From: Symbiodinium kawagutii | Lineage: Eukaryota; Sar; Dinophyceae; Suessiales; Symbiodiniaceae | Assembly: GCA_009767595.1 (NCBI GenBank) | Contig: VSDK01022210.1 | Location: 4,976-68,975 of the forward strand | Direction of reading: 5' to 3' | Length of the DNA: 64,000 bases | Shown here: positions 44,435-56,300 of the stretch, in pieces | Layout of the letters: every line of letters begins with the position of its first letter | Position numbering within the stretch: the stretch's first letter is position 1 | Made by a program: the position numbers and the translations under genes | The notes under the pieces: generated by a model | Databases searched by the model: none | Seen by the model: the letters and a program-made list of their open reading frames with translations, nothing else | What the model was told of the DNA's origin: nothing

Positions 44435-44904
44435 GATTGATACTATGTTTGATATTTGAATTGCCTTCAATGGTATGTGAGGGTCATTCCTGCGAGCTGC
44501 TTTTGGGAAATCATGGGCCCCAAACAGTGAATTCCATCAAAATCACACCTTCACCAGGTGCAGCCCAACGTGTGCAGGGAAGAGTTTGCATGAATGATAG
44601 AGGAACTTCAATATCAGTTTTGTCTAGTTATATCAAGTAATCCCTCATATCCAAAGAGTGAAAAACCAGCCAAAACAGTACTTCGTTGAGAGGGATGTAA
44701 CATTGATGTTGAGAATGAACATGTTACATCCCTGCCAATCAACGTTTAGATTGAAACATTTTCAGATTGATGAGAGATCCAGTTTCATTTCTATTTAGAA
44801 TCATTGGGTGTGATCCAACAGCCTAAATCATTGGGCGTCACCAAGCCAGGCAGTCTTTCTCTGGTCAATTTTCTGGACACCAAGTGGTTGGCGTTGTCAT
44901 CAAG

Positions 44905-44986
44905 CCAACTTCCGTGCGTTCGACGGCAGCATCTGCTGTTCATTACGGACTCAGGACTGTGACTTGAAGGATGCCGAATACTGCAG
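44905..44986 (+). CDS. Plus-strand exon candidate, Cys-rich
   Basis: Acceptor TTGTCATCAAG, then NFRAFDGSICCSLRTQDCDL KDAEYC between partial codons, donor GTAGGG. Four Cys in 26 residues suggest a secreted or metal-binding segment, as inference only. Confidence 0.42.
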
Positions 44987-45433
44987 GTAGGGCATGTTTA
45001 CCAACATTGAGGTATCACCTCTTGTAGATCAAATAACAGGCTTTAGGTAACCATTCTGAAACACCATTGAATGAAAAAATCATGTATACCATTCTGCGCA
45101 ATTGCCAACATTTACCTATAAACTAGTATATCTTCATGTAGGTAAAGCATTCATAGAGTATCTGGGGATCAAACTTTTGGTCAACCAACTTTGTTACCAT
45201 GATCATCTTCAGCAAGCTGGGACCCCGTAATGGGAAGGTGGTTAATAAGCCCTTTGAGTGTAGTTGTTCTTTCCGAGTAGTTACCCTAGTAAACACTCCG
45301 GGTTCGATAAAAAACTTAACTAGAATGATAGAATAACCGGCGTTTTATGTATAGGAGTATCATAACTCAAACAAACAGAATCGGTATGAGTAAAGCCAGT
45401 GATAGTAACCACGGTTTACCTAGGACAACGCTA

Positions 45434-45560
45434 TGAAACACTAGAATAACCAGTGTAACATAGAAACACTAGATATAACCACTAGCTGCTTATCACTAGT
45501 TATCACTGGTAGAAACGCTAGGAAACACTAGAATAACATAGAATAACCAGTGTAAAATGT
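45434..45560. repeat. GAAACACTAGAATAACCAGTGTAA repeat
   Basis: GAAACACTAGAATAAC and ATAACCAGTGTAA occur at about 45434 and 45522-45556, with partial copies (CACTAG, ATCACT) between. Confidence 0.85.
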
Positions 45561-45567
45561 ATATTAT

Positions 45568-45602
45568 CGGTACCCTCTGGTGATCTAACACAGCAACGGA
45601 AA
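45568..45602. repeat. Dispersed repeat, partner at 63728-63766
   Basis: GGTACCCTCTGGTGATCTAA then CA..GCAACGGAAA matches GGTACGCTCCGGTGATCTAA then CAGTTTGCAATGGAAA 18 kb away. Both are followed by sequence rich in GGGAAA/CCCAGG words. Confidence 0.75.
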
Positions 45603-45676
45603 ATCCATCATTTATTGATGGTTTCCCAGGCTTTTACTAGAAAATATGGTTTAAACCCCTGGCCAGGTTAGTCTAC

Positions 45677-47502
45677 CAAAGGGAAAGTTGTCCTCGTGTT
45701 TCCTCCAAGTTTCGATAGCTTCGATCGGAATGCTGGGACCGTTCTCTGTGTAGGGCACCGTCAAGGTCTGAGTGGTCGCGCTTGGGGACTCCCACACCTT
45801 CAACATGGCGCTTCCAAACAGTAGCGAAGTTGGTGAACAGAACTAGTGTAACCATCAGTTACGATAGTAACTAACAGTATAACAATATTAGCAATAATAG
45901 TAAAACAATATTTAAAAATAATGCTAATAGTACTAATTGATTACCAAAAAGTACTTACAGCCATGTTTTTATAACCAAAAACTAGTTGCAACCACTAGTG
46001 TAACAGAACTAGATTGCAACAAGTATTTATAACCGTTTTTTTAAGTTATAGAAATCGTTAATTGTTCATCACAGTAATACTTGCAACATCTTGCAACCAT
46101 GTTTAAATTGATAGAAATGGTTATTCATCACACTTATTATAGTTTACTGGCTTAATGACCGCCTTGTGAAGCCCATCTTGAAATCGTAAGGTTCGGCGTT
46201 TGTTCATCCAGTGCTCGAAGGGTAGTAGGAGCTGCTATGTAACACCTTCAGGGTCTGTGGCATCGATTGTGTAGAAACAGCAATTTTGGCCATCATGCAC
46301 GAACATTGTTTTTGTCAACTCATTATTGTTGGCAATTATCCCCTACAATCGATCATTGTCAATCCTTTAGCGCCAATGAATCATCTGAACAACTGTAAAC
46401 CATGATTTGGCCATTCTGAACATCATCAATAAAACCCACTCTTATCATGTTGCCCAATGATGGTAATCTTCAGCACCATGTCTCTTGGAGTTTCTGATCT
46501 ACTTAATTAAACAATGATTTTGCGTATCAGCATCACTTTCTGCCACCAGTATCAGTCTATTTTTAACCCAGCCCTCGGGTGCACCACGCTATTTTTTGGC
46601 ATTGCCTTAGATTTCCTGCATTGAGCGGCAATCCTGGCAATAAAAGGGGGCAGAACCATTATTGACATGCATTCCTGGCGCGTTTTCCCAGCATGTTGAT
46701 TCTCCATTGCCAGGGTACTGTAATCCATTCAAAGCAAACAAAACCATTGACGTTTGTTCAAGCCTAGCGACAAGCAAAATTCATCTGGGCAACCTGCTTG
46801 GTAGGTCCGACCCTTGGGTCATGACATGGCCTTCTGACCAGCTCAGCGTTCCACCCCGCCATTGCTGCCAAGACCACGTAGGTAACAACGATGATACCCA
46901 GACTCGGAGTGCTCAATCGGACGCTGATCCTTGGCCAGGGACCAGCTGTGCTGCGATGGTGAGGGGTGCTTCCCAAGGGCTCCGATGGAAAATGGAGCTG
47001 GGTGGTGGTTCGAAACCATCCCAGAAGAAATATCTATATATATATATAGATATATATATATAGATATATATCAACCAACCATCCCGAAATACTCATATAT
47101 CATATATCAACCATCCTGAAATATTGGGGAAAATGTTTAGACCCCCCACCTCGCGTAGTTGCTGACTTAGGGCCACCTGGAAAGCTGTGACGTGGTACGC
47201 CTCCGAAATCTGTCACGTGCTTAACGCTAGGGCCATGCTAGTCATTCTCGGCGTAAACGATCAAAAAACTGCTTGATTGTAAGGCTGGAACACCAGCCAA
47301 TAGCCAAAATGAGGGGTGTCATCATAGTGCCTTTCACCACAAAACTTGCAAATGGCGGGTAACAGCATGCAAATAGCCACTATGATGCTTGCAATTAAGT
47401 ATACACATCCCAGCTGGGCAGCTGCGTATCCCTGGAAGACATGGACATATTCAGCCCTCGAGATCCCCCTTAGCCACTCCGAAGTGAACTTGTGTGCCGT
47501 GC
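45677..47502 (-). CDS. Multi-pass membrane protein, three phase-matched exons
   Basis: Exons 47502-47294, 46997-46794 and 45842-45677 join in phase (0/0, 0/0). Exon 1: acceptor TACCATTTCAG, two bases, 69 codons with FTSEWLRGISRAEYVHVFQG and a membrane helix LGCVYLIASIIVAICMLLPA, donor GTGTTC. Exon 2: acceptor CACCACCCAG, 68 codons with a second helix LGIIVVTYVVLAAMAGW, donor GTTGCC. Exon 3: acceptor GTTACACTAG, 55 codons plus one base, soluble (MLKVWESPSATTQTLTVPYT, ETWRKHEDNFPF), donor GTAGAC. Third positions are GC-rich in exon 2. The 5' and 3' exons were not found. No family recognised; at least two membrane spans make a membrane location likely. Confidence 0.58.
47030..47072. repeat. (TA)n/GATATA repeat
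   Basis: Alternating ATATAT and AGATATAT, in the first intron of the membrane-protein gene. Confidence 0.95.
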
Positions 47503-48363
47503 CTGAAATGGTAAGCTGTAAAGCAAGGTGATTGGTGGTTTTTTCCATGTCTGAGGACTTGGACCCCAAAAAAATCTTCCCACTATACTGAACAATTGCT
47601 GTCAGTATCGTCCCCTATTCAATTACTAGCTACCAGTGGCCCCCAAAAGCCCCAAACCATCAATTTTTATGTCATAGTCATAGTTGTAATCCATATTATG
47701 GAGGCTGTCAACCTAGCCCTTTGAGGGCTCTGGGGCGGCACGTCCAATGATGTCCAATGGTAGCAAGGTCCATGGTCCACAGTGGTGCCCAGCTTCATCT
47801 CCGCTGACACATTGGCCTCAGTGGGAGTTCTGCCGTTGGACTACGAGCACAGGGTTGCGGGTCAACATGGCAATGATAGATCCGTGTCAACCCAGGAGAT
47901 TTCATGAATGCACCAACTATTTATGGTTCAACTGGGGGGTGGGTATGTGGATCCAAAATGGGAACCTGATAACCTGGCCAGGGTAAAACTGGCAGCTGCA
48001 CAATACAACCAACTTTCGGCATCCCCCTTGTTGCCCGGTACTCCGCCAAAAATGGCACAAAAAATCATGAGAAACTCAGGTGTGTCCAATGTACACACCT
48101 CTACTGCATCACTCTATCAGATTGACTGGTATCTGAAAGAATGATGCGATATGGAATGATGCATGATTTGCTGGGGGATTGTTGCACATATATTAGAACC
48201 CGGCGAACACCGTTGGGTATACAATACCGATGTCAAACGTCTGAACCAAAAAAAACCGTAGACCCACCCACGTCTAGGCAAGAATGGGGGCAATTAACCA
48301 TGGCCAGCTAGCACCAACCATTGATGAAGCATCATTAACCATCGACTAACTCTGAAGCTTCAC

Positions 48364-48444
48364 CTGGCATGGCTGCTGCCCAAGCACTGCCCTTGACATG
48401 ACTTCAAGGTAAGCTTCATAGACCTCGGGGTCCTCCAAATACTC
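48364..48444 (-). CDS. Exon candidate with strong splice sites (27 codons)
   Basis: Acceptor CCAATGGTCAG, EYLEDPEVYEAYLEVMSRAV then LGQQPCQ, donor GTGAAG; phase 0 at both ends. The pattern PEVY..(F/Y)LE(I/V)M recalls paired amphipathic helix domains of Sin3, but 27 residues are too few to claim it. It does not join 47502-47294 in phase. Confidence 0.5.
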
Positions 48445-48941
48445 CTGACCATTGGTCAGGATTGAAAAACTGCTTCAACAAACTCAATGCTGCTTCAAAG
48501 TTTAGCATTGAAATGTTGTTGAAGCCATGAATGGTGAAAAACTCAATACTCCTCCGCCAAAGTTTGGCATTGAAATGTTGTCCGCAACTCGGACATTCGA
48601 CCGATTCGACCACCCACAAAAAGAGAGGTCATCAAACATCCCACCCGCGCACAACTATTTTTCTTTATTGATACTTCATTACGGGGGAATGCTCGAGAAT
48701 GAGGGTCATCTGATGGGATTTAAAAATACTTCCATTGGGAAATTTCTCGGACAAAAACACTCTACTTGCGGATACGGGTCATCGACAGTCCCACCCTCGC
48801 AAAACTATTTGCTGCATGTTGGATCTCCACAGTTGGGAGTGGTCAAACGTCAGAGTTGCAGCGGAAATGTTGATAGAAATGTTGAAGTTGAATTTGAACA
48901 ATCTTGAACAAACGTTTTAGCACAGTACATGGCTGTGCGGT

Positions 48942-49010
48942 CTGAACAAGGGTATTGAAAAGGGGTACATTGAACAAGGGTATTGAATAAGGATCATTGA
49001 ACTCTTCTAG
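48942..49010. repeat. TTGAACAAGGGTA short tandem repeat
   Basis: TGAACAAGGGTATTGAA occurs twice and CATTGAAC-type words three to four times; a related TTGAACAAT lies just upstream. Confidence 0.8.
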
Positions 49011-49518
49011 TCGATGTGTTCAATAGGGTGACGACGTATCGAACCAAGTTTTCACAAAACCTGTTCAATACTCCCCCACAAAACTGACCCATAGCCATAT
49101 ATAATTACACATTACCATGAGTGTCCAGAACAAAATTGTAAATCATATGGCAAATAGGAATTCCAAATATTTAAACATGAATTACCAACAAATTCAAATG
49201 CCCAAATACTCCAAACAACAAACATAACAAACGATTTCAACATGGAAGCAGGGCATCCTGCAAATGATTATCAAAAGCAACCCAACGAACTGTATAGGCT
49301 GATCGCATCGATCAGAACCAAGTGGCAAAAAACGACCCTTCGGGGGCTAATCACATCTGGCCTCGGCCAATGCTAATGGTTAATCATATTTTGCCTCCAA
49401 GGGTCAATGTTTATCAAAAAGAATGAACTAACTATCGATGGTTAAGACTGATGGTCACTACCACTGCTCAAAATGCACGAAACCACCAGAACCACGCGGA
49501 CCCCCTCTCTCCCTGTAG

Positions 49519-49771
49519 TCGTCCACGTCGGTGACCTCGACTCCTCAGTGTTTGTAAGCCAACGAAAACACACTGCTGGATGTGCACATCAGCGCCTCCC
49601 AAATACTTTATAGTGCTGGCATATCGAAGAACACATTTACCCATGAAAATGAAATACCAGGTTTAGTATGTCAAAATACCGTACAAGGAGGGTCTGCGTC
49701 TGGAACGTGTTGAAGTGGCGATCTATGGGCTGCCTGACAGTATACTCCCAAGAACACGAACTAAGTTTTGA
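49519..49771 (+). CDS. Two plus-strand exon candidates (RNP2-like start)
   Basis: Exon 1 (49519-49553, 35 nt) has an excellent pyrimidine tract and acceptor (CTCTCTCCCTGTAG) and a GTAAGC donor, and reads VHVGDLDSSVF. Exon 2 (49688-49771) follows in phase after CCGTACAAG: EGLRLERVEVAIYGLPDSIL PRTRTKF, stop. V.VG(D/N)L is the RNP2 pattern of RRM domains, but exon 2 does not continue as an obvious RRM, so function is open. Confidence 0.35.
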
Positions 49772-50004
49772 ATTCAAAATGATCTTCTCGTAGGATAGTT
49801 TCGGGGTGCCAATGTGCGGAGAAAGCCCTGGTACCCTAAAACCTTGGTGCCCCGATGAACATCAACAAAGTGCACAAAAATGAGCAAAATGGCTAATGTT
49901 TACCTCACAATAGTATACCCCCCCTATCTTTTTTTTTTGGGGGGGGGTCAGCTTTGCAATTGTATACCTGAAATCTGGGCTCTCCCCACGACTCTCCCCG
50001 AAGG

Positions 50005-50132
50005 CTTCTTTTCTTTTCTCTTGTCTTCTTTTCTTTTTTTCTTTTCTTTTCTTTTCTTTTCTCTTTTTTTCTTTTCTTTTCTGTTCTTTTCTTTTTTTTT
50101 CTTTTTTTTATTTTCTTTTCTTTTTTCTTTTA
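50005..50132. repeat. (CTTTT)n polypyrimidine tract
   Basis: About 128 bases of C/T with only two or three purines, mostly TTTTCTTTTC. A run of ten T followed by nine G lies just upstream (49929-49947). Confidence 0.96.
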
Positions 50133-51540
50133 ACGACAATTCAAAAACAATAAGGAAGAAAAAAATAGAAATGAGCTAGGGAAGTTGTTTTTTATTGCAA
50201 TTGCTACTTTCAATTTATAATTACAATTGCAGGAGCTTGCAAGGGGGTACCCTTTGTGGACCTGTTTTTTGCAATTTTTAAAAAGGATTTTAAAAAAGAA
50301 AGCAACTGTTTTGAACAAGGAAAAATTTGAGTTTGTAAAGGTTTGGTTTGCTTATTGAAGAGAATCTAATCACAATTAGCAACTTTAGTACTGGTTGTGA
50401 ACTGGTTTTCTGGATCAATACTAAATTTAAATTGACCCTTTTACAATTTAGTAAGGGGGAAATCTCAAATTTTTGGAATTTTCTGGAAATTATTTGTAGC
50501 TATTGCGAATGCTGTCCTATTATTGCAACTGCTCTGGAGCAAGTTGACATTCTGCAATTAAAAATCAATAAGGACTAATTTTTAAATTTAGTAAGGGCAA
50601 AAAAATCCAGATCTGGAAATTATTTGTAGCTATTGCAAGCGCTTCACTATTGTGCTTACAACATTACATTTGGATACTTACATTATGGTATCCTCTTCGT
50701 GACCTATCGCCATGTGCTGATACCCGCCCTGCCATTCCAAAAAAATGAGCTGTGCAAAAACCTCAGCGTCCCTAACAACAAATCAAACATGAAAGTATGT
50801 AGTAGAGACCCTGCGAAAACATGCGAGAACTACAATTCTTGCTTGGGCCACGCAAGGGGACAAAACCCTTTAAGTATGCGATGGTGTACCCCACGAAGGA
50901 TAGACATGAAGGATAATGAGAGTGCACTGGAGCTGCGGTTCAAATGAGAGAAATTACCGCCAACGGTGGCAATGCAAACCCCCTCGGATACTCGAAAAGA
51001 GTGTGCCAAACTGCAAGACACTTATTAATCATTGGTGAACTAATGCGCAAGCTAGGGATCCCCCCAATGCTCGTTGGTGCGAGAAGACCCGATCCTAAAA
51101 TCATGCAAGCTTTACTTCAGTGATCATGGCAGTTTTGGGTTGCAAATAAAAAATGACACTTTCACCAACAACCGTGCACCAGGTCAATTGCAAAGATTTT
51201 TTGTATGAATTGTGGCTGTACCAAGCAGGACCCATCAAACAATAAACCAACTACATCCAACTACCCGTTGCTTCTTCGGCCCGGTGCCTTGTTGCTTGTC
51301 ATCATCACTTTTATCCCAGCCAGTACTGTATTAAGCCATCATCAACCATCATCAAATACTATGTCTGGTTGGACAATGCTGCTTCGAGGATACTTGAGCA
51401 TAGTAGGATGCCATTACATGCAAATCAATCAATATATAAGCATCCAGGATCTCTAAAAAAAACATGATCTATGGTAAGAGTTGGTTTGCATGAAAATCAA
51501 ATGAGACTTTTACACTTCTTCATGATCATCAATTCAGCGG
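50133..51540. other. AT-rich region with weak open frames
   Basis: The plus frame at 50633-50947 and the minus frame at 50830-51021 lack splice support. Nothing else recognised. Confidence 0.45.
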
Positions 51541-52145
51541 TTGATCATTTACAATCAGGACACATCGTGAACAGCTATTAACCGTTGAGCATTCACAATT
51601 ATTGCCGACCGTCATCAACCATAGCCGTCACGTTTCTCATCAACCATCACCAAACCATCATCAGTAAATCAACAAATGGTCGTGGGTCAACATTTACCAT
51701 CCAAAACATGGGTAGGTAAACATCCCAATCAACACCAAATTAGCCATTTGGGGAATGTTCACTAGGGTTAATGGGTATTGACCAAGAACTTTATCTAACC
51801 AATAAACCATGCATTAACAAATCAACCACACAAATGTTATTTTGATAAACCATCATTAGCCATATCATTCACCACGGTTACCGTTTAGGAACCATCGCAA
51901 GCCATGAATTCACCATGGATAAACAACCATCCATCATCAACCATCTTTAAGCCATCATTGAACCATGCATTAAACCATTCATGAACCAGTATCATTAAAG
52001 CATAATTGACCGAAATATCAAACCATTTAACCAATATAAAACATTAACTGATTGGTTAAGCAATATGATTCACCATTCAGTCGACCAATATATCGAACCA
52101 TTCATACAAACATATCTAACCAACCATCATCAATCTTCCTTCACC
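51541..52145. repeat. AACCATCATC minisatellite block, C-rich strand on plus
   Basis: Dense AACCATCA/AACCATTCA units up to the exon candidate at 52158. Confidence 0.85.
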
Positions 52146-52157
52146 ACTGAATTCTAG

Positions 52158-52251
52158 GCTTCGTGCCACGTGTCTCATGGCCAAGCGCATGATGGCGGCC
52201 GGGATGAGAGACGTGCTATCTGGTGGCGGCGCTGGATTGGTTGACAACTAG
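52158..52251 (+). CDS. Plus-strand exon candidate
   Basis: Acceptor CACTGAATTCTAG, then LRATCLMAKRMMAAGMRDVL SGGGAGLVDN and a TAG that overlaps a possible GTGGAT donor. Third positions are GC-rich; unrecognised. Confidence 0.38.
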
Positions 52252-52454
52252 GTGGATATAAGTTGCCAACTACGCTCCAACTAAGGTTGAAATCATGGCT
52301 AACCACTAGTAAGTGACGCTAAGGATAAGTGGACAATCAACGACCCATCATGGTTGATTTCATAGTTTATGTCATAATCAGTTCAGGCAGATGCTGGTAC
52401 ATAATGACTTGGCCACACAACCCATGGCCACACAACCCATGGACCAATCAGCAG

Positions 52455-52616
52455 GATCTTCCTTATAAAGACCAGTTTCACTGGCTGCCGAAGTGGGGCT
52501 GCATGACCCTATCTCGAACAGCGACGTCTCAAGCGGCTAAAACCATCAGCTGCAAAGTCAGCAGCGACAATATCAGGGCCCTGCCCTGCCTTGTCATAAG
52601 TATTAAGTTGGGCTAA
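52455..52616 (+). CDS. Plus-strand coding candidate ending in a stop
   Basis: Acceptor CCAATCAGCAG, then DLPYKDQFHWLPKWGCMTLS, RTATSQAAKTISCKVSSDNI and so on to ISIKLG, TAA. Protein-like and open; codon bias is modest. Confidence 0.32.
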   Translation, partial: DLPYKDQFHWLPKWGCMTLSRTATSQAAKTISCKVSSDNIRALPCLVISIKLG

Positions 52617-53280
52617 ATCTAAAATGACAATTAGTACTCATGACAATTGATACAAGGACCATTATCATAATTATCGATGACAATTACTACTCATGACAAA
52701 GGTGAGAATCATGCTGTAATCCAAGGTTAATAAGACTTAATGTATCACAACCATGGTAATAATCATAATTAACTATGTATATATACTATGTAAAATCTTT
52801 TCATGATATTTGCCATTTGTACTTAAAAAAACTTATATTGAGCCCAATCATCAAGCAACATATACCTATGTATACAGGGTCTTGTATTGTCATAAGCTAG
52901 CCACTAGGGCAACTAGCAGTTATGGTAGATATGACCAAAATTGATTCCTGAGAAAACTGCTGGTGGCCCACCTTGCAGCTATAGGTTGAGGACCTGACCA
53001 TAGCAACTCAAACCTGATATTGGTTAAGGACAATCATAGGATAGCCCAGGATATCTTTAACTTGCCTATAGCTACTGGAAAATCGGGGCTATGACTAGCT
53101 AAGAAAACATGTTTCCCCACATCATTCAGCATGATTCATCATCATGGAATATCATGGACCACCATTGACAATCATGAACAATAGAAAGCCATACTGAACA
53201 ATCATGACTACATATCACAAACTCTATATATGTATATATATATATATATAAATATCCAATAATCAATCAGCATCAGCCAT
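52617..53280. other. AT-rich spacer
   Basis: ATGACAATT repeats near 52620-52700 and a (TA)n at 53225-53251. No gene seen. Confidence 0.6.
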
Positions 53281-53388
53281 CATCAACCAGCAGTAGTCAT
53301 CATTAACCACCATTGACCATGGTTAATAATAACATCAATTAAGCAGCTACTTATAACCATCAAACCCAGATCAACCCCTGGATCGAAC

Positions 53389-56300
53389 GCGTGCGCCTTC
53401 CGTCGTGCTCGGCGCTTCGACCGTGGTTGCCTCCGTCGGCGCTCCGGTTGTGGCTTCGCTGGTCTCGCTGGTCGTGGGCGCATGTGTTGTACCTCCAGGG
53501 GTTGCAGTTGCCACGACAACTGAGCGGAGATTAGCCATACATGGTGGGTTCTGAACATAACCAACCCAAGCTATGGATGATGCATTGGTAGGTTATCTTC
53601 AGATTCTGAACATAACCAACCCTAGGTTTCTGAACATAACCAACCTAGCTATGGGTGGAGTTTTAGTTAGGATACTTGGTAGTTCACCACCATCAATAGC
53701 TGCATGTGGCTGATCTAACCATAATAACCAACCCCTAAGCCATGGATGGTGCATTTTTTTCCATGGTTGTCTCGAGTTCGGCAAAGCAATGGATGGTGCA
53801 TTACTAGTACTGATTATTATAAAGGATGATAACTGAGAGGATCTCCTGTTAGGAGAAACACCCACATAATCACCATACTTGATGGTGGTTAAACAGGACA
53901 AATAACTAGAATGATAATGATGGGCAAATTGCTGGGTAAAAGGGGGTCATAACGATACTGCCCTTGGCAAGTAGTGGTTGCAAACTGTATTTGGTGATGG
54001 TTGATTGATGCTAGCAATGAACAACAACAATAGCGACAAAGTTCATGATGTTCGATCAAGAGAGACAACGATTCAGTTATGATGATAAATCAAAGATGAC
54101 ATGTGGTTTATTCATCATGGAGGAAGCATGACGGTCAGCAATGATGCATGGGCAACATTGATATTTACACGATCCCCAGGCTCCATGATGTTCTGCTGCC
54201 AAACTGTTTTGTCCAGAAACAAAAACCCAAAACAACAAGCACCAAAGTGCTTTATTGAACTTCTGCATCCAATTGCTTTCAGGCATTTGGGGGTTTCTCA
54301 AAAATAGGGGCGCCTCTGGCTACAATCAAAGTTATTAGTCATTAATAGCAATGAACCGACCTTATTTGAGGGTTCCATATTTTGAGAAAACAGCGTTATA
54401 GCATCGTCAATCAACATAAACCCTGATTATCCACCATTGTGGGTGATGTTCATTGGTGTGTTGCAGTTGTATACCTGAGAACAAATAGAAGCGGCTGACA
54501 ACAGTGTTGGGAATCTCAATGTCAAAGATCTAAAGCATGATGATTAAATTGATAATTGATATGTGATTTGTTGATACTAAGGGAAAACGATTAACACCAC
54601 CAACTAGATACAATGCCATAGTTCACATTCATGAGAGTTCACGGTGCCTCATTGCCAGGGCCTGATGGCAAATGATGCAGCCACAGCCGCAGCGGTTTGG
54701 AAATAATCCAGTACACAGCCTTGAACAGTGGTCATTGACACCATTGTTTTGATATCACTGGCCTTGACATTAAGTCCGATTGCAATTGATTAGCCAATGG
54801 TTCATACTAATGGTATATACTGGTGATGAATACTCATGGTCAATAATGGTCAATTAAAAGTGCTGTGACCATGTATGTTCAGGAGTCAAGCGCTTTTATG
54901 CCGCCAATATCTACCACTCACAATGAAGACCCATCTATTTGACGTCCAGTGGCAACTGATAACTCTCATTGGACGACACATTACCATCATCGAGTATGCT
55001 TAACTAACATATATCGACTAACTATCATCGAGCATCATGGATCAACTTTGCTTAACCTTGTAATCGACAAATCCAAAGCATCGTTTATCATTGCTCACTA
55101 TCTTTAAAAACCTGTCTGATTAGATATCATGATGAATCACGGTGAACCCTCATTATCGAACCAACATTAGCATTAAGCGTGAACCGTCAGTATCTGTGGG
55201 CACCCGTCATAATCAACCCATCATGAGCCATCATGAGCTTTGCTTGACCTTCACTACTAACTCATCATGAAACGATCATTTTAAACTATGCTTAAATAGC
55301 ATTCTTAATCCACCATCAACCAATATTGCCTATGCCTACTATTCATTACTAACCCATCATTAACCATCATTCACTATGCTTAACATGGCCTGTCATCAAC
55401 CCTGGTTGTCTATGGTCAACCGTCAGTACTCACCCATCATGAACAGCGTTTATCATGGTCACACTATGAATTATTCATGTGCACCCTTTCTGCTCACCAT
55501 TACTAACCGTCGTCAGCAATCATTTGCCTTCACGAAACATGACCATATAATCATCATTCACCATAACCTTTAATCCACATTTACCATCACCAACCGTCAC
55601 TAACCATCACAAAGCATCACAAACAACCATTACACACCATCAAGCACCACTAACCACTATGAGCTACCAGTAGCCCACAGTCATTGACCAATCATGGCTA
55701 CTGTTGAGAGCCCCTCCAGTCATCGCATCTGCATCTGCCGGCCTTCAACCAGTTCCTGGCGGGGCGGCAGGGCGGTAAATACTGCTATTAGCCAATGGTT
55801 TGCATCAATATGGGTGTCTCTCTAAGCGAGGGACCCAAAAAATGGTTGGTTTATTGCTAGAAATGTTTAATATTAGATGATTTTGGGGTACCCCTTTTTT
55901 TGTGGAACCACCATATTGCTAACATTAAGATCAGTCATACTAGTCAGTAAACACTACTAGTGCTACTGAACAGCATTTGGAAATCTACTTTTTGTAACAA
56001 TTGCCAACGGCAATGAACAACTGATACTCAATACTAACTAGTAGACTTGTTACCGGAACTCATACAAAAATCACGACTAGTACTATGATCAAGTGGTCAC
56101 ATTGTTGTAGGTTGGTAGTGATACCGTGTGTATGACAATGCGAATCGAAATGCGCAAGAAACATATTGCCCACATAAAAAATAATACGCTATCAATACTA
56201 ATAGATACTAATAGTGATATTGCCCGCAATTACTTAGGATGACTAGCGGTTGCCACTGGTATTCACTATCAGAAATACTGATGTCATCATCGATCATCAT

